Of a stretch of DNA of 19,813 nucleotides, positions 1-6,733 are shown in pieces. Position numbers and translations under genes: made by a program. This DNA is from CAYOVG01 sp964407285 (GTDB lineage Bacteria > Desulfobacterota > Syntrophobacteria > Syntrophobacterales > Syntrophobacteraceae), in NCBI GenBank assembly GCA_964407285.1, contig CAYOVG010000092.1:1-19813 (forward strand). The letters are read 5' to 3'. Each line of letters starts with the position of its first letter. Position 1 is the first letter of the stretch. Under the pieces are notes generated by a model, which worked only from the letters and a program-made list of their open reading frames with translations, did not search any database and was not told where the DNA came from.

Positions 1-819
1 CCGGACGGGGAGTTGATCCGGATCAATCCCATGGCTTCCTATATTCTCAACCATGTTCCCGAGAAGCCCGAAAGACTCTCCAGAGAGATGATTGAAACCC
101 TGGGCGTCAGGACCCTCGATGGAGAAGAAATACCGTTCGAGGATTTTCCTCTGGTCAAAGCCTTTAGAGGCGATACCGTCATCAATCAGACCGTGCGGCT
201 GCGAAGACCTGTGGGACGGGCCATATACATTTCCGTGAGCACCGCCCCGATCCGCTATCGGGGGGAATTTCTGGGCGTCGTCGCCACGTTCACCAATATT
301 ACCCGGCGCCTGGAAATGGCCGAGGAACTGAAGAAAGCGCGGGACAGCCTGGAGTTGCGGGTCCGGGAACGCACCCTGGAACTGGCGGAGAAGACCCAGC
401 ACCTGGAAGAGGTCAATGCAGCGCTTCGAGTCCTGTTGAGGCAAAGGGACGAGGACAGAAAGGAGTTCGAAGAGACCATCCTGGCCAACGTCAGAAACCT
501 GGTCGTTCCCTACCTGGAAAGATTGAAGAAAAGCAGGCTGGACAAGCTCCAGGAAACCCTGCTCGGCATCCTGGAATCCCACCTCCACGAAATCACTTCC
601 GGATTCAGCAGAAGGCTCACCTTCCAGTACTCGACCCTCACGCCAACCGAAATACGGGTCGCCGCCATGGTCAGGGACGGCAAATCCACCAAGGAAATAG
701 CGGAGGCGTTGAATATTTCCGGGAAATCCGTTTCGTCACACCGGGACAACATCCGGGGCAAGCTGGGCCTTCGGGGGAAGCGCTCGAACCTGAGGACTTA
801 CCTTCTGAGCATTACATGA
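1..819 (+). CDS. PAS-coiled coil-LuxR HTH regulator, 5' end outside window
   Basis: The frame is open from the first base, so the protein begins upstream and at least 272 residues are visible. The first ~100 residues look like the C-terminal half of a PAS domain ending in a PAC-type strand (TNITRRLEMAEEL). A long charged coiled coil follows (the E-R-T-L-E-L type seen after PAS domains). The last ~60 residues are a LuxR/GerE helix-turn-helix: LTPTEIRVAAMVRDGKST, then KEIAEALNIS and VSSHRDNIRGKLGL. Such proteins are cytoplasmic sensors that bind DNA directly. They lack a receiver, so the PAS probably senses a small molecule or redox state. The ligand is unknown. The gene ends just before a strong hairpin at 824-870. 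Confidence 0.85.
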   Translation, partial: PDGELIRINPMASYILNHVPEKPERLSREMIETLGVRTLDGEEIPFEDFPLVKAFRGDTVINQTVRLRRPVGRAIYISVSTAPIRYRGEFLGVVATFTNITRRLEMAEELKKARDSLELRVRERTLELAEKTQHLEEVNAALRVLLRQRDEDRKEFEETILANVRNLVVPYLERLKKSRLDKLQETLLGILESHLHEITSGFSRRLTFQYSTLTPTEIRVAAMVRDGKSTKEIAEALNISGKSVSSHRDNIRGKLGLRGKRSNLRTYLLSIT

Positions 820-823
820 TGAT

Positions 824-870
824 TATTTGGCCCGTCCGCCGGGCGTTGTGTCCGGCGGACGGGCCAAATA
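824..870. terminator. 19-bp perfect hairpin after the PAS-LuxR gene
   Basis: The arms 824-842 and 852-870 are perfect reverse complements, with a 9-base loop (843-851). The stem starts 4 bases after the stop codon of the upstream gene. There is no clear run of T on either side, so it is a strong hairpin but not a textbook intrinsic terminator. It could serve both the + strand gene and the slyD-like gene reading toward it from the - strand. Confidence 0.6.
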
Positions 871-1036
871 GGGCTTGCTCCTTTTGATGAGGGTTTTCGC
901 CCGGCAGTCGAGACATACGGGAAGACCGGAGAAAACAAGACCCCATTCGTTTTGCCGGGATTGAATCCCCTCCCGAAGAGGACGTCAGGGAGACGCTCCC
1001 GTCCATCGTGAGGGCGGCCCGGCGGCCGTATCCGGA

Positions 1037-1510
1037 TCAGGAGCAGGAGCAGCCGCAACCGCACGAGGAAGGCGAGGGTTCGTCGTTGATCTCGTTGACC
1101 TCGATGTCGAAGGTCAGGGATTTCCCCGCGAGCGGATGGTTCAGGTCCACGATCACTTCCTGCTCTCCCACCTGTTTTACCGTTGCCAGCGTCTGGCCTC
1201 CCTCCTCGGTTTCGAGCACGATGACCTCTTCCACTTCGGGATGGAAATCGGCCGGAAGCTCCGACCGGTCGAACGTGTGCACCAGCGCCTCATCCCTCCG
1301 GCCGTACGCGTCGTCGGGGTCGAGCGTAAACGTCTTGCGTTCGTTCAGCGCCATGCCCATGAGAGCGTCCTCGAACCCCTTGATCACATCTCCCGTCCCC
1401 ACATGGACCTCCAGGGGATGGCAGTTTTCCGTTGAATCGAATATCTCTCCGTTTTCGAACCGGCCAGTATAGAAAACCTTGACGTAATGGCCATCTTTAA
1501 CCGTCTTCAT
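1037..1510 (-). CDS. slyD: SlyD-type FKBP peptidyl-prolyl cis-trans isomerase with Cys-rich tail
   Basis: A 157-residue cytoplasmic prolyl isomerase and chaperone. The FKBP core shows VKVFYTGRFENGEIFDST near the N-terminus, then GTGDVIKGFEDALMGM and the DPDDAYG segment. The insert-in-flap chaperone domain occupies about residues 70-125, and the FKBP fold closes with FDIEVNEI. The tail carries alternating cysteines at 150, 152, 154 and 156 (CGCGCSC). E. coli SlyD has a His/Cys-rich nickel-binding tail, so metal binding or delivery to metalloenzymes is likely here, by inference. The ATG at 1510 was chosen because GAGGAG lies 7 bases upstream; the frame stays open much further upstream without FKBP similarity. 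Confidence 0.92.
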   Translation of the reverse strand: MKTVKDGHYVKVFYTGRFENGEIFDSTENCHPLEVHVGTGDVIKGFEDALMGMALNERKTFTLDPDDAYGRRDEALVHTFDRSELPADFHPEVEEVIVLETEEGGQTLATVKQVGEQEVIVDLNHPLAGKSLTFDIEVNEINDEPSPSSCGCGCSCS

Positions 1511-1776
1511 CGTATTCTCCTCGCTGAATCGACGATTGCTCCTCCGCTGAGCTTCCGCGGCCCGCCGAAAAGGGGGCGCGGCGCCGACTTCGCAACGCAG
1601 CCGGGGAGCAAACATGTATCCTTTCGCCGTCGGTTGAATGAAAAAACATCCAGGCGGAGTCATGCAACGGTCGCCGTCAACCGCCCCGAGCATGGAAAAG
1701 CCCGTTCCACGCTTCAGGGGCCGGTTTGCCGTACCGAGGTTTGAAATCGCAATGGATGCGTGGTCGCCTTTCCGGC

Positions 1777-1804
1777 AGTATAATACCTGTTCATTAAATA
1801 GCAA
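1777..1804 (-). promoter_or_regulatory. possible sigma-70 promoter for slyD
   Basis: On the - strand TTGCTA (1799-1804) is followed after 16 bases by TATACT (1777-1782). This would give a leader of about 260 bases before slyD. It lies in an AT-rich island inside otherwise GC-rich DNA, which adds some weight. The + strand of the same island also contains TATAAT (1779-1784 and 1805-1810) without good -35 partners. Confidence 0.3.
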
Positions 1805-1870
1805 TATAATGATTGATTTGAACGGTGGAATAGCGACGGAAGAAAGCCCGCGGAAAATGGAGAATTATCG

Positions 1871-1886
1871 TGGCGGCGCCATTGCC
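1871..1886 (+). promoter_or_regulatory. possible sigma-54 promoter upstream of the tandem-repeat gene
   Basis: TGGCGGCGCCATTGCC has the GG and GC doublets with the 10-base separation required for sigma-54, and keeps TGGC and TTGC. The middle of the -24 block differs from consensus. It would place a start near 1898, about 135 bases before the ATG at 2034. It competes with the sigma-70-like site at 1903-1931. Confidence 0.25.
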
Positions 1887-1902
1887 ATCGATGCTTTTTG
1901 TA

Positions 1903-1931
1903 TTGTGTTGCGCCTGCTTTGGCTCTATAAA
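1903..1931 (+). promoter_or_regulatory. possible sigma-70 promoter for the tandem-repeat gene
   Basis: TTGTGT (1903-1908) and TATAAA (1926-1931) are separated by exactly 17 bases. The -10 box matches 5 of 6 positions and the -35 only 3 of 6. The expected start is near 1938, giving a leader of about 95 bases to the ATG at 2034. Confidence 0.35.
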
Positions 1932-2033
1932 GTCAAAAGAGGCATTCCCGGAAGAGGACTGATACCTTGCATCAGGAATTCAGCAAAACATATACGTGGG
2001 AACGGACGGATATTCCGTTCGAGGAGGGGGAAA

Positions 2034-2528
2034 ATGAGTAGTCCTTCTGAGAGAGAACCGGATGAGAGCCGGGGCGTCGCCGAGACCGGGCAGGAGGAGC
2101 GCGCCGTACGGGCGACCGAGCTGTGCAGGAAGGCCTGCGAGGACAGCGGCCTGGAAGTGGCTGCCTGGCACAAGTTCGACGGATGGAATGAATACATGGA
2201 CGGCCGGATCGAAGAGTCCCAGCTCAACGATAAGGCCAGGGACGAGATGGAGCAGTTCTCGCGCAGCTTCGGCAAGTATGTCGTAATCGACAGGAAAGAG
2301 GAAGCCCGGCACCAGCAGGAGGAAAAAGAGAAGAAGGAGCGGGCGCGGCGCGCCGCCAAGATCTACAAGCAGGTGTGCGCCGAAGCCGGAATGAAGGTCT
2401 GCTTCTTCCACGATTTTTTGAGCTGGAGCGATTTCGTGGAAGGGAAGCTGACCGAAGAGGAATTCTATGCGCGGGCGAAGCTGGAGGCCGAAAAGATTTC
2501 GGTTCAAGCCCAAAACCCGGCCGCATAG
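2034..2528 (+). CDS. unknown protein built of two tandem ~50-residue modules
   Basis: A 164-residue soluble, highly charged protein; I do not recognise the family. Residues 27-76 and 107-156 align without gaps at an offset of 80 residues. By eye 13 of 50 positions are identical, including Cys35/115, Gly39/119, Val42/122, His46/126, Phe48/128, Trp51/131 and Gly57/137, and most others are conservative. The modules are joined by a Glu/Lys-rich, probably helical linker (about 85-106). There is no signal peptide or membrane segment. The ATG at 2034 is preceded by GAGGAGGGGG; upstream in-frame codons look non-coding. The paired Cys and His suggest metal or partner binding, but no function can be assigned. 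Confidence 0.8.
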   Translation: MSSPSEREPDESRGVAETGQEERAVRATELCRKACEDSGLEVAAWHKFDGWNEYMDGRIEESQLNDKARDEMEQFSRSFGKYVVIDRKEEARHQQEEKEKKERARRAAKIYKQVCAEAGMKVCFFHDFLSWSDFVEGKLTEEEFYARAKLEAEKISVQAQNPAA

Positions 2529-2976
2529 CGGGTCGAAGGGGCACACGCCCGAGCCCGCCTTCCACTTCGGCGACCGGTCAAGAAACCCGAACGGCAAACG
2601 GAACCCGCGGGATTGGACGACGTCCGGGAGGCGCGTCTTCCAGTCCCGCGGTTCCCCGTTTCGCAGCGATTCTCCTCCGACACCGGACGCACGACGCACG
2701 ATACTCGCAGTTCGAACCTGAAAGCGGATTCCACTGCCGTCTCCTCCCGCGCCCCGCTCGCCCTGTCCTTCGGATCCTCGGTCCATCGTCTACTTGAATG
2801 TCGCCGCGATGCTCTTTAGCTTATTTCCGGCGGCCGGACGCCGTTGGGGCGTGTGGCGTTGCAGGGTTTCGCCGCCTGCCGGCGCGACCGACCGTTCCGG
2901 CGGACCGGCGCATCAACCGATACGTTCATCCCCGGCCACCGCTTCGCATTCGACTCAAACCAAAGGACATACCGTT
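2529..2976. other. 448-base intergenic region with one imperfect hairpin
   Basis: No convincing gene is seen; overlapping short frames on both strands lack ribosome sites and motifs. The only structure found is an imperfect inverted repeat, with arms about 2594-2614 and 2642-2664 around GGAACCCGCGGGATT and its near complement. This may end transcription of the upstream gene. No clear promoter for the oxidoreductase was found. Confidence 0.4.
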
Positions 2977-4005
2977 ATGAAGGCTCTCTGTTACTACGAA
3001 CACGGCGGACCGGATGTGGTCCGCCTCGATGACGTGGCGGACCCCGTCGCGGGTCCCGGCCAGGTGCTTCTGCGGGTCAGGGCGTGCGCCGTCAACCATC
3101 TCGATATCTGGGTGCGGCGGGGCTGGCCGGGGCTCAAGCTGGAGATGCCCCACTGGGGCGGCTCGGACATATCCGGTGATATCGTCGCCATAGGACAGGG
3201 CGTATCGGGATGGAACATCGGGGACCGCGTGGTGGTGGACCCCGGAATCAACACCGCGGAGGACGAGTTCACCCGGCGGGGAGAGCCCACCATGAGTCCC
3301 GGGTACCGCATCCTGGGGGAGCACATGCGGGGAGGGATGGCCGAGTACGTGGCCGTGCCGGCGACGAATGTGCTGGCCCTGCCCGAAGGGGTGGACTACA
3401 GCAATGCCGCGGGGCCGATCCTGGTGACTCTCACGGCCTGGCGCATGCTCATCCACCGGGCGAAGCTCCGGGCCGGGGAATCGGTCCTGATCGTGGGCGC
3501 GGGGGGCGGAGTGAACAGCATGGCCATCCAGATCGCCTCGATGGCGGGGGCTACCGTTTACGTGGTGGCGGGGGACGCCCGCAAGGGGGAGAAGGCGCGC
3601 GAACTCGGAGCCGATTTCGTCCTCGACCGCTCCAGGGTGGACTGGGGCCGGGAGCTTATGAACATGACCGGAAAGCGCGGCGTGGACGTGGTGGTGGACA
3701 ACGTGGGAGCGGCTACACTGGCTGTCAGTATGAAGGCCGTGGCCCGCGGAGGGCGGATCGTCATCGTCGGGAACACGAGCGGCCCCCTGACGGAGATCGA
3801 CATCCGCTACATTTTCTCGAAGCAGATCAGCATCATCGGCAGCACCATGGGCACGCACCAGGATTTTCGGGAACTGATGCCGCTCCTTTGGAACGGCCCG
3901 CTGCGGCCGGTGATGGACCGGGTGATGCCCCTTGGTGAGGGCCGGGTGGCTTTCGACATCATGGAAAAGGGGGAGCAGTACGGAAAAATCGTTCTCGTCC
4001 CCTGA
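2977..4005 (+). CDS. MDR-family NAD(P)-dependent oxidoreductase (zinc-less alcohol dehydrogenase / quinone reductase type)
   Basis: A 342-residue cytoplasmic enzyme. The N-terminal GroES-like substrate domain begins MKALCYYEHGGPDVVRL and contains NHLDIWVRRGWPGL. The Rossmann domain carries the nucleotide loop GAGGGV (174-179) and ends in a short C-terminal GroES-like return. Close MDR relatives have a lobe of four cysteines after VVVDPG that bind structural zinc. Here residues 88-115 contain no cysteine, and the catalytic Cys seen in zinc alcohol dehydrogenases is not at GGSD either, so it is probably zinc-free. The substrate is unknown; quinone, enone or alcohol reduction are options. The ATG at 2977 has AAAGGA about 8 bases upstream. 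It appears monocistronic. Confidence 0.88.
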   Translation: MKALCYYEHGGPDVVRLDDVADPVAGPGQVLLRVRACAVNHLDIWVRRGWPGLKLEMPHWGGSDISGDIVAIGQGVSGWNIGDRVVVDPGINTAEDEFTRRGEPTMSPGYRILGEHMRGGMAEYVAVPATNVLALPEGVDYSNAAGPILVTLTAWRMLIHRAKLRAGESVLIVGAGGGVNSMAIQIASMAGATVYVVAGDARKGEKARELGADFVLDRSRVDWGRELMNMTGKRGVDVVVDNVGAATLAVSMKAVARGGRIVIVGNTSGPLTEIDIRYIFSKQISIIGSTMGTHQDFRELMPLLWNGPLRPVMDRVMPLGEGRVAFDIMEKGEQYGKIVLVP

Positions 4006-4048
4006 ATATGGGGGCGGGTTCAACAGGAAGTACGACCGGTTAAATCTG

Positions 4049-4077
4049 TTGTCACGATGCTCGAAATAGGCTATTCT
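4049..4077 (+). promoter_or_regulatory. sigma-70-like promoter for the receiver gene
   Basis: TTGTCA (4049-4054) and TATTCT (4072-4077) are separated by 17 bases. The -35 box matches 5 of 6 and the -10 box 4 of 6. The expected start is near 4084, about 30 bases before the start codon and upstream of the GGAAAGGA ribosome site, a normal layout. Confidence 0.45.
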
Positions 4078-4115
4078 GGTTTCATGAGATTTCCCCTAAA
4101 GTATGGAAAGGATAT

Positions 4116-4583
4116 GTGTTCGTGGAATGTAAGGCTGTTCCCGCCGTAATTTTGATGGCCGACGATGATGAAGACGACGTGATCCTGGTTCGTGACGCCT
4201 TCGAGAGGAGCAAGCTCCTCAACGATCTGCGAGTGGTCGCCGACGGCGTCGAGCTGATGGAGTACCTCAGGCGCGAAGGCAGGTATTCCGATCCGGCCCT
4301 GGCTCCCCGGCCCGATATCATTCTCCTCGATCTCAACATGCCGAAGATGGACGGCCGCGAAGCGCTCAAGGAGATAAAGGAAGACCCGGACCTCAAGAGT
4401 ATTCCCATCGTGGTCCTCACCACTTCGCACGTGTACAAGGATGTCGTCCAGACCTACACGCATGGGGCGAACTCCTACATTCCCAAGCCCGTCACCTTTG
4501 AGGGCATGTGCGAAGCCGTCAGGAAATTCAACGACTACTGGTTCCAGATAGTGAAGCTTCCCGCCGACCGCGGCGATGGATGA
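4116..4583 (+). CDS. stand-alone response-regulator receiver (Rcp1/CheY-like)
   Basis: A 155-residue single receiver domain with no output domain. It shows the acidic pocket DDDEDD (16-21), the phosphoacceptor Asp72 in IILLDLNMPKMDG, the switch Thr in VVLTTSHV, and Lys124 in YIPKPVTF. The DDDEDD start and the DPDLKSIPIVVLTTS stretch are typical of Rcp1-type regulators that exchange phosphate with phytochrome- or PAS-type kinases. The start is uncertain: GTG at 4116 lies 3 bases after GGAAAGGA, while the in-frame GTG at 4122 has better spacing (9 bases). It probably takes or passes on phosphate for one of the nearby kinases; which one is inference. Confidence 0.88.
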   Translation: MFVECKAVPAVILMADDDEDDVILVRDAFERSKLLNDLRVVADGVELMEYLRREGRYSDPALAPRPDIILLDLNMPKMDGREALKEIKEDPDLKSIPIVVLTTSHVYKDVVQTYTHGANSYIPKPVTFEGMCEAVRKFNDYWFQIVKLPADRGDG

Positions 4584-4646
4584 GGTCGCGGACCGAGCGG
4601 ATGGCCGGTCCCCCGGAAAAAATGGCGATCAAAGGCTGAACTCCCT

Positions 4647-4832
4647 ATGGCGGACGTATTGATCATAGACGACGATAAGGCCATGTGCCGGATGCTTTCC
4701 CAGATGGTCGAGAGAATAGGGCATAAGGCTGCTCAGAAACACACCCTCACGGAGGGGGTCGAGGAGGCGCTGGGAAAGCCCTACGATGTCGTCTTTCTCG
4801 ACGTGAGGCTGCCTGACGGCAGCGGCCTGTAG
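4647..4832 (+). CDS. N-terminal half-receiver fragment upstream of the TAG
   Basis: The 61-residue open piece covers beta1 to beta3 of the receiver, including Asp52, and stops at TAG before alpha3. Alone it should not fold as a receiver. The ATG at 4647 has only a weak AAAGG about 11 bases upstream. See the full-length entry for the interpretation. Confidence 0.4.
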   Translation: MADVLIIDDDKAMCRMLSQMVERIGHKAAQKHTLTEGVEEALGKPYDVVFLDVRLPDGSGL

Positions 4833-4847
4833 GGGCTGCCTGAAATC

Positions 4848-6059
4848 ATGAAGAGCCCGTTCCCGCCCGAAGTCATCATCATGACCGGCGCGGGCGACCC
4901 CGAGGGGGCGGAAATAGCGATTCGAAACGGCGCCTGGGACTACGTGCAAAAGCCGCTCTCTCCGGAAAAGGTGGTGCTTCCCCTCAAGAGGGTCCTCCAA
5001 TACCGCGACGGCCTCAAGGCGTCCCCGAAACCCGCGGTGGTCCTCAAGCGGGAAAGCATCATCGGAGAGAGTCCGGCCATAAAGGCCTGCCTGGACCTTG
5101 TCGCGCAGGCGGCGGTCGGCGAGGCCAACGTGCTCATCTACGGTGAGACGGGGACCGGCAAGGAGTTGTTCGCCAGGGCGATCCATGAAAACAGCCCCCG
5201 CGCTCAGGGGATTTTCATCACGGTCGATTGCGCCGCGATTCCCGAAAACCTCGTCGAGAGCACGCTGTTGGGTTACGAGAAGGGGGCCTTCACGGGGGCC
5301 GACAAGGCGCAGACCGGACTGATACGCCAGGCGGACGGGGGGACGCTTTTCCTGGACGAGATAGGAGAGCTTCCGCTTTCGATTCAGAAGGCTTTCCTGA
5401 GGGTCCTGCAGGAGCGCCGTTTTCGTCCGCTCGGCGCGAGGCATGAAGTCGTCAGCAACTTCCGGCTGATAGCGGCGACAAACCGGGACCTCCACCAAAT
5501 GGTGAAAGAAGACCGATTCAGGAAGGACCTTCTGTACCGGCTGGGCGCTCTCAACATAACGTTGCCCCCGCTGAGAGAGCGCAAGGGGGATATCAAGGAG
5601 TTGGTCCAGTTCTACATGAACAAGTTTTGCGAAAGCCACAAAATCGCCTCGAAGGGCTTTTCCCCCGAGTTCTTCGATGTCCTGGGGACCCACGACTGGC
5701 CCGGAAACGTGCGGGAGCTGGTCAACGCCGTCGAAACCGTGTTTACCGTGGCGCGCCATGAACCCACGATATTTACGAAACACCTTCCCACGGACATCCG
5801 CATCAAGCTGAGCCGCGCATCGGTGGAGGCGCAACTGGCCGATGCGTGCGTGGCTGCCGTCCCCGATCCGGGGGGATGCGAGTTGTACGCATCCTTTCCC
5901 ACCCTCCATGAACTGCTGGACAAAACGGAGCGCCAGTACCTGACGGACCTGGTGTCTCTTACGGATGGAAACCTGAAAGAAGTCTCCAGGATCTCGGGAC
6001 TCTCCCGTTCACGCCTCTACGACCGCCTCAAGAGACACGGGATCATGCGCCGGTTCTGA
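4848..6059 (+). CDS. sigma-54 activator, open piece after the TAG (AAA+ and Fis HTH)
   Basis: 403 residues if started at the ATG at 4848. The first ~55 residues are the end of the receiver. The AAA+ core has Walker A GETGTGKE (99-106), the sigma-54-contacting loop GAFTGA (146-151), and Walker B with GGTLFLDEIG (164-173). Further motifs are RFRPLG, TNRDL, the arginine region LLYRLG, and WPGNVRELVN (284-293). Residues ~352-402 form a Fis-type HTH (GNLKEVSRISGLSRSRLYDRL). All catalytic residues are intact. No ribosome site precedes 4848, so independent translation would be inefficient; if made, the protein could be constitutively active or unregulated. Confidence 0.7.
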   Translation: MKSPFPPEVIIMTGAGDPEGAEIAIRNGAWDYVQKPLSPEKVVLPLKRVLQYRDGLKASPKPAVVLKRESIIGESPAIKACLDLVAQAAVGEANVLIYGETGTGKELFARAIHENSPRAQGIFITVDCAAIPENLVESTLLGYEKGAFTGADKAQTGLIRQADGGTLFLDEIGELPLSIQKAFLRVLQERRFRPLGARHEVVSNFRLIAATNRDLHQMVKEDRFRKDLLYRLGALNITLPPLRERKGDIKELVQFYMNKFCESHKIASKGFSPEFFDVLGTHDWPGNVRELVNAVETVFTVARHEPTIFTKHLPTDIRIKLSRASVEAQLADACVAAVPDPGGCELYASFPTLHELLDKTERQYLTDLVSLTDGNLKEVSRISGLSRSRLYDRLKRHGIMRRF

Positions 6060-6137
6060 CGGTCCCGCAACCGGAAGTTTTCAGTTTTCGAAACGCGGCG
6101 CTTCAATATATGGGTAAATGTCCCGATTCCTGGACAT

Positions 6138-6153
6138 TGGCCCGGCCGGTGCA
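6138..6153 (+). promoter_or_regulatory. sigma-54 (-24/-12) promoter
   Basis: TGGCCCGGCCGGTGCA matches the TGGCACGNNNNTTGCA consensus at 10 of the 12 specified positions. The invariant GG (6139-6140) and GC (6151-6152) are separated by the required 10 bases. A start near 6164 would give a ~165-base leader to the ATG at 6331. The site is 78 bases after the gene of a sigma-54 activator and upstream of the receiver-like and kinase genes, the place expected for a promoter that activator controls. The pattern is visible; the regulation is inference. Confidence 0.55.
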
Positions 6154-6330
6154 TTCCCGCCGCGGGTTCATGAAGCGAAACCACGCCCGCCGGACGACCG
6201 CAATCACCCGATATTGTTGAATCCTCACTCCTTACCCGCTCATGGCATGCCCTTTGCCATCGATATGGATCGGGGCGTCGGATGCGTCCCGATGACCGCT
6301 CCACGTATCATCAAGGGAGAATGCCAGGAG

Positions 6331-6717
6331 ATGAACATACTTTTCTATGGCCCGGAAACGAGCAGCATCGCAGCGATGCTGCAGTCGGTGGTGGAAGCCG
6401 AAACGACGATGCCCGGGAAGAGCATCAGGGTGGAAGCGTCCCGCAGTATTTCCGATCTGACGCACAGGCTTTTGCACCGCAGGAGGGAACTGGCGCTGGG
6501 AGTCATCCTCGCGGAGAACGAGGAAGAGCTTTCCCGGCTCGTTTCCATCAAAGACCTCTTCTTTGACCTGAGAATCATTTTGATCCTCCCGGACAACGAG
6601 GCCGGAACCATTGCGAAGGGCCACAGCCTGCGGCCACGCTTCCTGGCCTACATGGACCGCGACCCTTCCCCGGTCGGAGCCGTCGTGAGGAAGATGCTGA
6701 AAGGCGTTGGAGGTTGA
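6331..6717 (+). CDS. small receiver-like (pseudo-receiver) protein of unknown role
   Basis: 128 residues. The alternation of hydrophobic strands and helices (MNILFYGPE, LALGVILAEN, LRIILILPDN, PRFLAYMDRD) resembles a CheY-like fold. The acidic pocket, phosphoacceptor Asp and switch Lys are not evident, so it would not be phosphorylated in the usual way. I do not recognise the family. The gene ends 16 bases before the next kinase gene, so the two are probably co-transcribed and may work together. The ATG at 6331 is touched directly by AGGAG and also has AAGGGAG about 11 bases upstream. The frame is open upstream to 6118, but that part looks non-coding and contains the sigma-54 site. Confidence 0.65.
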   Translation: MNILFYGPETSSIAAMLQSVVEAETTMPGKSIRVEASRSISDLTHRLLHRRRELALGVILAENEEELSRLVSIKDLFFDLRIILILPDNEAGTIAKGHSLRPRFLAYMDRDPSPVGAVVRKMLKGVGG

Positions 6718-6733
6718 AGGTCGGGAGCCGGTT

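Larger units (their letters stand above)
1511..2033. other. intergenic region between divergent slyD and the tandem-repeat gene
   Basis: 523 bases separate two divergently read genes. The + strand frame of the downstream gene is open through much of it, but the translation (Arg/Pro/Ser-rich, with no recognisable motif) looks like chance. The stretch 1775-1960 is AT-richer and holds the candidate promoters listed separately. No RNA gene or strong hairpin was seen. Confidence 0.5.
4647..6059 (+). pseudogene. NtrC-family sigma-54 activator (REC-AAA+-Fis HTH) interrupted by one in-frame TAG
   Basis: Read as one frame this is a 470-codon enhancer-binding regulator, normal for the family. Codon 62 (4830-4832) is TAG. 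Both sides are collinear in the same frame with no insertion or deletion. The receiver keeps DDD at 8-10, phosphoacceptor Asp52 in FLDVRLPDG, MTGAG and the Lys in YVQKPLS. Relatives commonly have Glu after GL in this helix, so a GAG to TAG change is the simplest origin. No other stop or frameshift exists in the following 403 codons, which retain every ATPase and DNA-binding motif. It may be a recent pseudogene, an assembly error, or be read through. The two open pieces are also listed separately. Confidence 0.8.

Noticed and set aside
1638..2033. N-terminal extension of the tandem-module protein
   Set aside because: The frame is open, but its composition is unlike the protein and the GAGGAGGGGG site directly precedes the ATG at 2034.
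2926..4023. 365-codon open frame on the - strand opposite the oxidoreductase
   Set aside because: His/Pro-rich shadow without motifs; the MDR enzyme on the + strand is unambiguous.
4629..5909. 426-codon open frame on the - strand opposite the sigma-54 activator
   Set aside because: Considered because the + strand gene is broken, but it has no motif or ribosome site, while the + strand keeps every AAA+ motif.
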